Origin: CAUUFM01 sp041844335
GTDB taxonomy: Bacteria; Bacillota; Clostridia; Lachnospirales; Lachnospiraceae
Length of the DNA: 17,342 bases
NCBI GenBank assembly: GCA_041844335.1
Contig: JBGZAX010000070.1
Coordinates: 1-17,342, forward strand
Reading direction: 5' to 3'
Of this stretch, positions 9,196-17,270 are shown one piece after another (within the stretch, counting starts at the first letter, position 1; every line of letters starts with the position of its first letter). The notes beneath the pieces are model-generated. The model was not told where the DNA came from. It was given only the letters and a program-made list of their open reading frames with translations, and did not search any database. The translations under genes and the position numbers were made by a program.

Positions 9196-9224
9196 TATGT
9201 AACAAAAATTGACATTTTGATCAA
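9196..9224 (-). promoter_or_regulatory. Possible promoter of the alarmone synthetase-dus-Na/Pi unit
   Basis: On the minus strand, TTGATC (plus 9219-9224) and TACATA (plus 9196-9201) are 17 nt apart in the 100-nt gap after mfd. The match is modest (4/6 and 3/6), so read-through from pth-mfd is an equally good explanation. Confidence 0.3.
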
Positions 9225-9240
9225 TTCTTTATCACACAAC

Positions 9241-12200
9241 CTATTCTATCACAGCCTGCCTAACATAGTCTATCACTTTTTCAATTATTTCAAGTAATTT
9301 ATCATCAGTCATTTTCTCCTTCGGCAACTTGTGCATAAAATAAGGCTTTTCTCCGAACACCACGTTCAACGTTCCATAATATTTATGCCTATATTTGTAT
9401 CTTCCCTCTCCAAAAAGCTTAGGATTGTCTTTGTCCTCATTAACTGCAAGCTGCAAATTATATTCAAGCAGGGTTCTTTCAATTTTGTTTACATCTATTT
9501 TAGCTTTATTATAAAGCATAAACTTAATATGATCCTCTTCCTGCTTTATAAGTGTAATACAGCTCCTGTTAGCATCCGCCTTAAGCTGTGCTATCCTTAA
9601 CAAATTGGTAACCTCCGTAGGAATTAAGCCGAACCTGTCAAGCAGCTCCTCTTCAATAGCCTGCCTGTCCTCCATAGTTTCTATCATCGCTATTTTTCTG
9701 TAAAGGCTCATTCTGCTCTGTTCATCTTCCACATATTCATTAGGTATGCGAGCACTTATAACACAATCAACTAAGGTAAAATATAGATCCTTGGTAATCG
9801 GCTCATTTTTTAACTCTGCAATTGCAGCTTTAAGCATTCTGCAATATAGTTCATAACCCACTGCGCCTATATGCCCGGATTGCTCAAAACCGAAGATATT
9901 ACCCTCTCCCCTTATTTCCAGATCCTTCATTGCTATCTTATATCCGCTGCCGAGAGCCGAAAATTCCTTTATTGATGCCAGCCTCTTTCCTGCATCTTCC
10001 TTTAATACCCCTCCTTTCGGATATAGCATATAGGCATAAGAGCTTCTGTCGCTTCGTCCTATTCTGCCTCTCAGCTGATAAAGACTTGATAAACCAAGCT
10101 TACTTGCATCGGCTATTATCATGGTGTTGGCATTCGGCATATCTATTCCGGTTTCTATAATAGTTGTTGAAACCAACACATCAATTCTTTTGTTTTCGAA
10201 ATCATACATTATCCTTTCAAGCTCAAGCGAACTCATCTGTCCGTGCGCATAGGCAATCACAGCCTCCGGCACCAAGGCTGATAATTTCCTCACCTCATCC
10301 TCTATTGTGGCAACCCTGTTATAGACAAAAAACACCTGACCCCCTCTTGCCATTTCTTTTTTTATGGCAATTACTATAAGATTCTCATCATAGGGCACCG
10401 CATAGGTATTTATGGGCAGCCTGTTCGACGGTGCCTCCTTTAATATACTTATATCTCTGACACCTATCATGCTCATATTCATGGTTCTTGGAATAGGAGT
10501 CGCCGTGAGCGTTAAAACATCAACATTTTCCTTTAATTCCTTGATTTTTTCCTTGTGTGCAACTCCGAATCTCTGCTCTTCGTCCACAATTAAAAGTCCC
10601 AGATCCCTAAATTTTATATCCTTTGATAATAATCTGTGCGTAGCAATGACTATGTCAACTGAACCGTTTTTGAGCCTCTCAACAATCTTTTTTTGCTCGA
10701 CCTTTGTCTTAAATCTGCATAATAATTCAACATTCACGGGGTAGGGTTCAAGTCTTTTTTGAAATGTCTTAAAATGCTGTACCGCCAATACAGTAGTAGG
10801 AACAAGATATGCTACCTGCTTATTTTCCTGAACGGCTTTAAATGCCGCCCTAAGTGCAATTTCGGTCTTTCCGAAACCGACATCTCCACAAATAAGCCTG
10901 TCCATTACACGACCCGACTGCATGTCACGCTTTACATCATTTATCGCACTTAACTGACTTGGAGTTTCCTCATATTCGAAAGATTCCTCGAACTCCCTTT
11001 GCCAGACGGTATCCTCCGAATAAGAAAAACCCTTTCTTTGACTTCTTAAAGCATAGAGCTTTATGAGCTTTTCGGCTGTTTCTTTTACTTTCTTTTCCAC
11101 CTTGACTTTGGTATTAGTCCATTTTTTACCGTATATATCATCGAGCCTCACACTTTTACTCACATTATCCCTGCCGGCATACTTCTGAAGCTTTTCCATT
11201 CCGGTAGTCGGCACATAAAGATTGGAATTATCGGCATATTCTATTTTCAGATAGTCATTAACCGCTCCCCCCATTTCGACCTTTTCGACACCTACATATC
11301 TCCCAAGTCCGTAATCCTCATGTATTACCAAATCTCCTATTTTAAGATCAAAATATTCGGCAACCGAATTAAATTCCTTTTTAGATCTTTTTTTATGCCT
11401 TTTTCTTTTTCCGAAAATATCATTGTCGGTTATTATCACATATCTGCTGTCTCTGAATTCAATTCCTTCAGATAAATAAGCATCATAAAAAGCCACACTT
11501 TTTTTAGGTGGCAAACTGTTGTCCTCCGAAAAATAGACGTTGTAGCCGTCAAGACTCAAATCCCCTACTATTCTTTTTGCTTTATTTTCATTATTTATAA
11601 AAACAAGAACGGCATATCCCTCATTCACATACTCCTTTATGCTCTCAAAAAAAGACGAAAGGCTGGATTTGTAGCCCGCTATCGAATTTGTGGCTATATA
11701 AAAGACATCTTCATTATCAGAAATTATGCTTTCACAAAAAAGCATTGTATTATCGCTGATTTCAAGACTTCCTGCATATATCCGATTAAACCCTTTTAAT
11801 AATAAAGACAAATCCTTCTTATCAGGAAGCTCTATTGAAAAATAATTAGCCTCTTTATATAAATCATTTAGGGCATTTTCAATCAAATCAGGCTCATAAA
11901 AGAAAAACAGGGCATTCTGACTCAGATAGTCGGTTAATCTTGCATTAAGCTCATTATCATCATCAAAGCTGTCACCGTTTACGTAAGCAGTGTCCCTATA
12001 TTTAATAATTTTAATCTCCTCTATCTCTTTTTCACTTCTTTGAGTATCATAGTCAAAAAGAAAAATTTTTTCAATCTCATCATCAAAAAAATCCACTCTG
12101 ACGGGCATATCACTGTTCACGGGATAAATGTCAACAATTCCTCCCCTCACAGAATACTGACCCTTTAAAGTGGTAATAGCTGCCCTTTCGTATCCTAATT

Positions 12201-12657
12201 TTATTAAATCCTTTTCAAACTTGGTAATATCAATAAAATCACCATTTTTTATGCTCAGAGTATTTTCATAAAAGCTATCCGGATCAGGATACTTATCCAA
12301 AAGAGCTGATACCGGAACTATTAAAATCATATCTTTTTTATAAGAAAGCCTTGAAAGTACCTGTAGTCTGTTTCCGATATTTTCCGTACTCTTTATAGAA
12401 AGATTATCAAAAAAAGCATCTCTTTGCTTAAGCATAAAAACGTTTTCATCATAGCTTAATAAATTATCGTAAAATTTCAGGCTCTGAGCATCATTTGCGG
12501 TCACAATCACGCTCTGATGCTTATGAAAGCCTGTAACTATCTGCCCGAATAAAACATAGCCGCAATACTTAAAGGCTATAGGATTACCGGCATAAAACCT
12601 GTTTTTTGCCGCCGTAAAGCACTTCTCATTATCAATAAGCTTGCTGAAAGGTTTCAC
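9241..12657 (-). CDS. mfd: Transcription-repair coupling factor
   Basis: Mfd removes RNA polymerase stalled at DNA damage and recruits UvrA for nucleotide-excision repair. The 1138-residue protein has the full domain order. First is a UvrB-like N-terminal region (about 1-330). Next is the RNA-polymerase-interacting domain, with DLVIHEDYGLGRYVGVE near residue 440 and YVPTTGMEKLQKY after it. A RecG-like SF2 motor follows, with Walker A GDVGFGKT (591-598), DEEQ (692-695) and TATPIPRTMNMSM. The C-terminal TRCF domain comes last. The start is GTG 12657, which overlaps the pth stop by 4 nt (GTGA), with AGAGG about 9 nt upstream inside pth. This tight pth-mfd pairing is common in Firmicutes and implies translational coupling. 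The protein looks complete and ordinary. Confidence 0.97.
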   Translation of the reverse strand: MKPFSKLIDNEKCFTAAKNRFYAGNPIAFKYCGYVLFGQIVTGFHKHQSVIVTANDAQSLKFYDNLLSYDENVFMLKQRDAFFDNLSIKSTENIGNRLQVLSRLSYKKDMILIVPVSALLDKYPDPDSFYENTLSIKNGDFIDITKFEKDLIKLGYERAAITTLKGQYSVRGGIVDIYPVNSDMPVRVDFFDDEIEKIFLFDYDTQRSEKEIEEIKIIKYRDTAYVNGDSFDDDNELNARLTDYLSQNALFFFYEPDLIENALNDLYKEANYFSIELPDKKDLSLLLKGFNRIYAGSLEISDNTMLFCESIISDNEDVFYIATNSIAGYKSSLSSFFESIKEYVNEGYAVLVFINNENKAKRIVGDLSLDGYNVYFSEDNSLPPKKSVAFYDAYLSEGIEFRDSRYVIITDNDIFGKRKRHKKRSKKEFNSVAEYFDLKIGDLVIHEDYGLGRYVGVEKVEMGGAVNDYLKIEYADNSNLYVPTTGMEKLQKYAGRDNVSKSVRLDDIYGKKWTNTKVKVEKKVKETAEKLIKLYALRSQRKGFSYSEDTVWQREFEESFEYEETPSQLSAINDVKRDMQSGRVMDRLICGDVGFGKTEIALRAAFKAVQENKQVAYLVPTTVLAVQHFKTFQKRLEPYPVNVELLCRFKTKVEQKKIVERLKNGSVDIVIATHRLLSKDIKFRDLGLLIVDEEQRFGVAHKEKIKELKENVDVLTLTATPIPRTMNMSMIGVRDISILKEAPSNRLPINTYAVPYDENLIVIAIKKEMARGGQVFFVYNRVATIEDEVRKLSALVPEAVIAYAHGQMSSLELERIMYDFENKRIDVLVSTTIIETGIDMPNANTMIIADASKLGLSSLYQLRGRIGRSDRSSYAYMLYPKGGVLKEDAGKRLASIKEFSALGSGYKIAMKDLEIRGEGNIFGFEQSGHIGAVGYELYCRMLKAAIAELKNEPITKDLYFTLVDCVISARIPNEYVEDEQSRMSLYRKIAMIETMEDRQAIEEELLDRFGLIPTEVTNLLRIAQLKADANRSCITLIKQEEDHIKFMLYNKAKIDVNKIERTLLEYNLQLAVNEDKDNPKLFGEGRYKYRHKYYGTLNVVFGEKPYFMHKLPKEKMTDDKLLEIIEKVIDYVRQAVIE

Positions 12658-13274
12658 TTAACGATCCTCTTTTTCTTGGTATTATACTTATTCATCGCCG
12701 CAGACACACCACCTTCAATAATCATTAAAGCTGCATCTGCGGCACTTTTAATCGCTTCCTTTAATACACTGTTTTCGTCAGCTGTCATTTTACCAAGTAC
12801 ATAGTCTGCCAGGTCATCGGTGTTCTTTTCTCCGATACCCAGCCTAATTCTTATAAAGCTCTCCCCTCTAAGTGCATTAATAATGCTCTTCATACCGTTA
12901 TGCCCTCCGGCACTGCCGTTTTCTCTGATCCTTAAATTCCCCAATGGAAGATCCGTATCATCATATGCTATTATTAGATTTGTATCTAACGGTATCTTAT
13001 AATAATTACATATCTGTGCCACGGCATTTCCGCTTAAATTCATATAGGTCTGAGGCTTTACAAGAAAAACCTTTTTTCCATTATAAAAACCCTGTCCGCA
13101 AAGAGCATCAAATTTATTACCGGAAACATTTATATTAAGCCTGTCCGCAAGCACATCAATAAACATAAAACCCGCATTATGCCTCGTATTATCATATTCC
13201 TTACCCTTATTCCCAAGTCCCGCTATTATGTATACACCGTCATTCAACCTGTTATTTCCAAACAAAAAACCCAT
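12654..13274 (-). CDS. pth: Peptidyl-tRNA hydrolase
   Basis: Pth frees tRNA from peptidyl-tRNAs that drop off ribosomes, an essential recycling step. From ATG 13274 the protein has 206 residues, slightly longer than the usual size of about 190 because of an N-terminal extension of about 13 residues (MGFLFGNNRLNDG) before YIIAGLGN. The catalytic histidine is H32 in TRHNAGF, and the partner residues are N79 in MNLSGNA and D105 in YDDTDLPLG. GSAGGHNGMKSI and RIRLGIG are further family motifs. A reading from TTG 13277 is possible, but ATG 13274 lies 8 nt after AGGGG and is preferred. The gene has a good promoter candidate just upstream and overlaps mfd by 4 nt. Confidence 0.96.
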   Translation of the reverse strand: MGFLFGNNRLNDGVYIIAGLGNKGKEYDNTRHNAGFMFIDVLADRLNINVSGNKFDALCGQGFYNGKKVFLVKPQTYMNLSGNAVAQICNYYKIPLDTNLIIAYDDTDLPLGNLRIRENGSAGGHNGMKSIINALRGESFIRIRLGIGEKNTDDLADYVLGKMTADENSVLKEAIKSAADAALMIIEGGVSAAMNKYNTKKKRIVK

Positions 13275-13332
13275 CAAGATATCCCCTTATCATTCAAATC
13301 TTAATTTTGAAGACTAACCTATATTCCGTTTT

Positions 13333-13362
13333 ATTATACAATAGCTATCACATAAAATACAA
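13333..13362 (-). promoter_or_regulatory. Candidate promoter of pth-mfd
   Basis: On the minus strand a perfect TATAAT (plus 13333-13338) lies 18 nt after TTGTAT (plus 13357-13362). Transcription would begin about 50 nt before the pth start. The -35 match is weak. Confidence 0.5.
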
Positions 13363-13392
13363 GCTTAAATATAAAAGCACCTTTTACCGATA

Positions 13393-13429
13393 ACTGAGCC
13401 CTCTTGTGAAATCCACAAGAGGGCTCAGT
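13393..13429 (-). terminator. Perfect 16-bp hairpin after the surface-protein gene
   Basis: Arms 13393-13408 and 13414-13429 are perfectly complementary (GC-rich core GAGCCCTCTTGTG) with a 5-nt loop. The hairpin sits 47 nt after the stop codon of the surface protein and before the pth promoter, as expected for a terminator. However, no T-run follows the stem on either strand, so it may be a non-canonical terminator or an mRNA 3'-end stabiliser. Confidence 0.55.
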
Positions 13430-13475
13430 AAATAAAAGAATTTACATTAATTTTATCATATTAGCTAAATTTATA

Positions 13476-15653
13476 TTACCTTACAACAAATTTTGTATTT
13501 CCATTTAAATTCACCTTTATGGTTCCGGTCTTTGTATCATAACTTGACCTTACAGGCTTTTGCTTTCCGTTTTTATCAATGATATAAACCTTCTGTCCCT
13601 TTGAAGCCTTTACATTTACAGTGAATCTTTCATCCGTCTTAACCTCTTTTCCATCAGCTGAAAGCTTTATATCATATCCGTTGCTTCCTTTAATAATAGC
13701 AATCACCACATCACCTTTAGTAGCCATTGCTATCTTTGCAACAGTACTCCTGCTTGTAGATACTGTTCCGAGATTACTCTTAAGCTCCACCCTTTTAACA
13801 CCGGAATTTGCTATAGCAGATAAGTTTCTCTTGCTTAAAGACACCTCTACATTTGTAGCCTTTTTTGTATCGCAATTTATAGTAAGCTTTCCATCCACAT
13901 TGTATACGGCTCTTTCAAGTGTATTTTTAGATATCTTTGCCGCAGCCTTATCACCTGATACCTTTACATCCGCTGAAACCTTTGCGTTCTCCGTCGTGTC
14001 AACTGATTTCTTGTCTTCCTGATCAATATCTGCAGTCTTATTCTCTTTTTTAGCATCCTTGGTATCAGCTTTATTATCATCCTTAGATGCGGTATTTGTA
14101 CCGGCAGAGTTTCCTATAGGCGCTATGCTTGCGCTTGAGGACGAACCTGCAGACACTTTAGTTCCGATCTTTACAGCTCCGTTAAATGCGTTTATCGCAG
14201 CTTCAAGCTCTCCTCTGGCATTATCATATGTGATAATTACAGCCTGCTGATCGGCACTGGCTGCAGTAGCCTTTTCTATAGCCTTTGACAAATCAGTATG
14301 CGCTTTAGTAGATGCAAATCTTACTCCGTTTTCTACAGTTTCAGCCTTAGCATCCGATTTCTTCACGCTCTTCATTAATTTATCGGCATCTTTGATTTTT
14401 TGATCCAATCTTTTTTTTGCTAATTCTTTCTTTTCTTCCGCTGTTAACACTTTATGAACAGTTACATTCTTAGTGTCACCGTCTTGATCATAAGGAGACT
14501 TCGCCTTCAGCTTAATAGTCACCTCTGCCTTATCTTTTATGTTACTTACGGGAATACTGTAGCTCCTGTTGCCTGAGCCGGGTACTACGGCTATATTACC
14601 TAAAGTTATCCTTTTGTTGGCATTATTGTCTTTTACCGTTATTTCAAAATTGCTGCGGTCAATATCTTCTTCCGGAGCCTCTGCCAGTGTCACCTTAATA
14701 GATTTTACTTCGTCATCCTGACCAGCCGGACTATCATCTGATTTCAAAGACACCACTGAATCAATGATCGGATATTTAGCCTTTATTTTGATATCGCTCA
14801 GTCCTATTGAATAACCTACACCGTCCGTAGACTTAATACATGTATCAGTACTATCGTCTTTTATATTTATATAAGCTCCGGCAGCAGCTGTGTACTTTAC
14901 CGTCAAACCGCCTTTTACTTCTTTATATTTCAGTTTCTTATTTAATTTAAGCACTATCTTATTATTAGAAACCAATGCAGATGAAACAGAAAGACCGTTG
15001 ACACCTGTTCCTGTTACCGTAAAAGCTCCTGCAAATGTATTTGATGTCGGCTTGTCCAGCAGGTTGATTCCGTTTCCCACCCCGAGTGTGATTACGGTCT
15101 TTCCATCTGCATTATCCTCATTAGCCACACTTCCGCTGATTATACCGCTGCCGGAAACGACGGGTGCAATCCTATTCTCTATATTAAACACGGTAGTAGC
15201 TATAGGCTTTTTATAGCTATCATTAGTTACTAAAACTTTGATCTTGGAATTGTCATAGGTAACAGTTATGCCGTCATAGGATTTTAAAACACTTATATCG
15301 TTCAGTTTTATCTTAATAATATTATTACTGATAATACTTGCTTCATCTGGTTGTTGGGATATAGCACCATAAATACCGCTATTTATATTTATTTTCAAAG
15401 CAGCAGATAAACTGTTTTCATCATGTGCCGGTCCGCCCGAAAAAAGCTCTCCATATTTAACATCGGTATCTAAATTTATTGTTATTATCAGACCCTCTGA
15501 GCTTTTTTCTATTGATCCGTTGCCGCTAATCTGCTTTTCATCATCCGCATAGGCTATCACCCGGCTATAGTTAATCATAGCAAACGGTGTGCTTAACACC
15601 ATAGCTGCCGATAAAACGGCTATTAAAATTTTCTTACTTAATCTGTTATGCAT
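13476..15653 (-). CDS. Large secreted multi-domain surface protein of unknown function
   Basis: I do not recognise this 725-residue protein as a named gene. A clear signal peptide is visible: KK, then ILIAVLSAAMVL, with probable cleavage after AYA (about residue 36). Next come about three 110-residue beta-rich segments (roughly 45-165, 170-290 and 295-405) resembling Ig-like or SwmB-type extracellular repeats. A charged helical segment of about 90 residues (from LTAEEKKELAKKRL) resembles FIVAR modules of surface proteins. A Ser-rich then Lys/Asp-rich linker covers about 505-575. A C-terminal beta domain (about 580-725) resembles a type seen in S-layer-like proteins. There is no LPXTG sortase motif, SLH domain or C-terminal membrane anchor. 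ATG 15653 lies 6 nt after GGAGG. It has its own promoter with a long leader. A structural or adhesive role is only inferred. Confidence 0.8.
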   Translation of the reverse strand: MHNRLSKKILIAVLSAAMVLSTPFAMINYSRVIAYADDEKQISGNGSIEKSSEGLIITINLDTDVKYGELFSGGPAHDENSLSAALKININSGIYGAISQQPDEASIISNNIIKIKLNDISVLKSYDGITVTYDNSKIKVLVTNDSYKKPIATTVFNIENRIAPVVSGSGIISGSVANEDNADGKTVITLGVGNGINLLDKPTSNTFAGAFTVTGTGVNGLSVSSALVSNNKIVLKLNKKLKYKEVKGGLTVKYTAAAGAYINIKDDSTDTCIKSTDGVGYSIGLSDIKIKAKYPIIDSVVSLKSDDSPAGQDDEVKSIKVTLAEAPEEDIDRSNFEITVKDNNANKRITLGNIAVVPGSGNRSYSIPVSNIKDKAEVTIKLKAKSPYDQDGDTKNVTVHKVLTAEEKKELAKKRLDQKIKDADKLMKSVKKSDAKAETVENGVRFASTKAHTDLSKAIEKATAASADQQAVIITYDNARGELEAAINAFNGAVKIGTKVSAGSSSSASIAPIGNSAGTNTASKDDNKADTKDAKKENKTADIDQEDKKSVDTTENAKVSADVKVSGDKAAAKISKNTLERAVYNVDGKLTINCDTKKATNVEVSLSKRNLSAIANSGVKRVELKSNLGTVSTSRSTVAKIAMATKGDVVIAIIKGSNGYDIKLSADGKEVKTDERFTVNVKASKGQKVYIIDKNGKQKPVRSSYDTKTGTIKVNLNGNTKFVVR

Positions 15654-15803
15654 AACGTTCCTCCTTAAAAAACATATTATAATTTCAATATAACGATATC
15701 AAATAGTCTAAGAAACTTGAAATGCCCTGACATAACAAAAGAACACCTATCCTCTCTCGGACCATAAAGATTTAAATTTCATCGCTACATATAATGCCGT
15801 TTC

Positions 15804-15832
15804 AATATACACTTCTTTTTTAGGTAAGTCAA
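15804..15832 (-). promoter_or_regulatory. Strong promoter of the surface-protein gene
   Basis: On the minus strand TTGACT (plus 15827-15832) and TATATT (plus 15804-15809) are exactly 17 nt apart, each matching the sigma-A consensus at five of six positions. Transcription would start near 15797, giving a leader of about 144 nt. Confidence 0.65.
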
Positions 15833-15911
15833 GTATCATCATTATACTTTCATAAAAATTTAAGATTTATTCATAAGTTTTACAGATGCTTTGTATATCC
15901 ATAATAATAAA

Positions 15912-15940
15912 TTGAATTTATATCTGATATATGATATTAT
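15912..15940 (+). promoter_or_regulatory. Promoter of the cyclophilin gene
   Basis: TTGAAT (15912-15917) and TATTAT (15935-15940) are separated by 17 nt; the -10 matches at five of six positions. The predicted start of transcription is about 28 nt upstream of the ATG. Confidence 0.65.
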
Positions 15941-15974
15941 AGCTTAAGTAAAATTATATTTGAAAGGAAAAATA

Positions 15975-16499
15975 ATGAAAAATCCAATAATCACAATAAC
16001 AATGGAAAGCGGCGAGATAATGAAAGCGGAGCTGTACAGCGAACTTGCTCCAAATACCGTGAAAAACTTTATAAGCCTTGTAAAAAAAGGTTTCTATGAT
16101 GGTCTGATATTTCATAGAGTTATAAAAGGCTTTATGATACAGGGCGGATGTCCACAGGGAACAGGAACAGGAGGCCCAGGATATTCAATAAAAGGCGAAT
16201 TCACAAAAAACGGATTTAGTAATGATCTGAAACATACAAAGGGTGTAATGTCAATGGCAAGAGCTATGATGCCTGATTCTGCCGGCAGTCAGTTCTTCAT
16301 AATGCACGAAAACAGCCCGCACTTAGACGGTCAGTATGCAGCTTTTGGAAAAATAACGGAGGGGATTGAAGCTGTAGATAAAATCGCAGATTGTAAGACG
16401 GATTTTAATGACAAGCCTTTAGACCCACAAATCATAAAATCAATAACTGTAGACACCTTTGAAGTGGAATTTGAAGAACCTGAAATAATAGCAGAATAA
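15975..16499 (+). CDS. Cyclophilin-type peptidyl-prolyl cis-trans isomerase
   Basis: This 174-residue protein is a single-domain cyclophilin, which speeds cis-trans isomerisation of X-Pro bonds during protein folding. It lacks a signal peptide and should be cytoplasmic. Active-site positions match CypA: R48 in IFHRVI, F53 and Q56 in GFMIQGG, Q106 and F107 in GSQFFIM, and the LDGQYAAFG loop. A short acidic tail (FEVEFEEPEIIAE) ends the protein. A longer reading from TTG 15960 is possible, but ATG 15975 lies 7 nt after AAAGG and opens directly with the family start KNPIITITMESG. It has its own promoter and terminator and is divergent from the surface-protein gene, so it is probably monocistronic. 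Confidence 0.95.
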   Translation: MKNPIITITMESGEIMKAELYSELAPNTVKNFISLVKKGFYDGLIFHRVIKGFMIQGGCPQGTGTGGPGYSIKGEFTKNGFSNDLKHTKGVMSMARAMMPDSAGSQFFIMHENSPHLDGQYAAFGKITEGIEAVDKIADCKTDFNDKPLDPQIIKSITVDTFEVEFEEPEIIAE

Positions 16500-16515
16500 A
16501 AAATATTAAGATATG

Positions 16516-16567
16516 AAAACAGCTGATAATAATGTATTCCATTTAAAATATCAGCTGTTTTTTATTT
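16516..16567 (+). terminator. Terminator after the cyclophilin gene, possibly bidirectional
   Basis: Arms 16516-16528 and 16549-16561 are complementary over 13 bp (AAAACAGCTGATA with TATCAGCTGTTTT) around a 20-nt loop, followed by TTTATTT. On the minus strand the stem also ends in a short T-run, so it could also stop the small membrane-protein gene about 110 nt further along. Confidence 0.75.
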
Positions 16568-16572
16568 ACATA

Positions 16573-16612
16573 TTGATAGTTAATAATACTTTTTGATAGT
16601 TAATAATACTTT
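16573..16612 (+). repeat. Perfect tandem duplication of a 20-bp unit
   Basis: TTGATAGTTAATAATACTTT occurs at 16573-16592 and again, unchanged, at 16593-16612. It lies in the gap between the cyclophilin terminator and the convergent small membrane-protein gene. No function is evident. Confidence 0.9.
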
Positions 16613-16669
16613 TCCTTCCTGTACATCATGCTTTTGATAGAGGCAAATATACGGCGAACTGTTAATTTT

Positions 16670-17002
16670 TTAGCTTAATCCGTACATAAGACCGGCTGCC
16701 GCAAATCCGCAGGTCATGGCAAAAATGAAAGTTAAAACTATACCGATTAATGCGAAAATAAGACTCGCTTTACAGAAATTTCTTTTATTGGGGTTGGTTG
16801 CATCGCCAAATGCCCATACAAAATACATCACTATACCGACAATAGGGATGGCTAACACAATTAAAGTCACCATCCATTCTCCTATAGATAAAATAGGAGC
16901 TAACTGCGGATCATTGTTATAGCCGTCCCCGTAGTTTTGAGACGGTGCGGCATTATAAACCGGTGCGCCTGTATAATTGTCGTATTGGTTGTTATTTTCC
17001 AT
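16670..17002 (-). CDS. Small two-helix membrane protein of unknown function
   Basis: The 110-residue product has a disordered N-terminal 35 residues rich in Asn, Tyr, Gly and Pro (ENNNQYDNYTGAPVYNAAP). Then SIGEW leads into a first membrane helix (about 43-65). A conserved-looking loop VWAFGDATNPNKRNFCKA follows, then a second helix (about 79-103) ending near MYGLS. Small proteins with this layout (disordered head, GEW, then an AFG..TNP.K.NF.KA loop) are frequent in Clostridia, but I know no assigned function. ATG 17002 is preceded by AAGGAGG about 10 nt upstream. A promoter (TTGACT-17-TAAATT) lies just before it and the rRNA terminator is further upstream, so it is transcribed separately from the rRNA operon. 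Confidence 0.8.
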   Translation of the reverse strand: MENNNQYDNYTGAPVYNAAPSQNYGDGYNNDPQLAPILSIGEWMVTLIVLAIPIVGIVMYFVWAFGDATNPNKRNFCKASLIFALIGIVLTFIFAMTCGFAAAGLMYGLS

Positions 17003-17050
17003 AATAATTTCCCTCCTTCCTTTTAATTTAATAAAAGATAATAGTATTAA

Positions 17051-17079
17051 AATTTAAAATATCCCTACATCATAGTCAA
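17051..17079 (-). promoter_or_regulatory. Promoter of the small membrane-protein gene
   Basis: On the minus strand TTGACT (plus 17074-17079) and TAAATT (plus 17051-17056) are 17 nt apart, matching the consensus at five and four positions. The leader would be about 40 nt. Confidence 0.55.
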
Positions 17080-17138
17080 ATATGAAGCAGTTGGGAATTT
17101 TAAGCCTTATTTAAATTACTGTACCTACGACGAAATAC

Positions 17139-17170
17139 AAAAAAATTCCTCCAATCAACAAGGAGAAATT
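17139..17170 (-). terminator. Terminator of the rRNA operon
   Basis: On the minus strand arms 17170-17162 and 17152-17144 make a 9-bp stem with one U.G pair around a 9-nt loop, followed by a run of seven T (plus 17145-17139, sharing the last two pairs). It lies about 100 nt after the 23S rRNA 3' end. Confidence 0.7.
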
Positions 17171-17270
17171 ATCTTTATCACAGTCTTGATATTGAACTTA
17201 TTAATAACGAACTAAAAAACTTCATACACACAAACATTCATCTGAAATGATATCTAAAAGCAATCTTTCT

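Larger units (their letters stand above)
15654..15974. other. Divergent intergenic region between surface protein and cyclophilin
   Basis: This gene-free stretch of 321 nt holds the surface protein's AAGGAGG, its leader of about 144 nt, two outward-facing promoters and the cyclophilin ribosome-binding site. I see no known riboswitch, tRNA or repeat in it. An ATTATA block (15676-15681) gives a perfect minus-strand TATAAT close to the surface-protein start, but its nearest -35-like sequence, TTGATA, is only 15 nt upstream. Confidence 0.6.

Noticed and set aside
15747..15782. An 11-residue leader peptide (MKFKSLWSERG) in the surface-protein leader
   Set aside because: It has no ribosome-binding site and no run of regulatory codons; short ORFs of this size are expected by chance.
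17171..17270. tRNA or 5S rRNA in the spacer after 23S
   Set aside because: No cloverleaf with a TTC-type T loop and no 5S-like conserved blocks could be found by eye on either strand.
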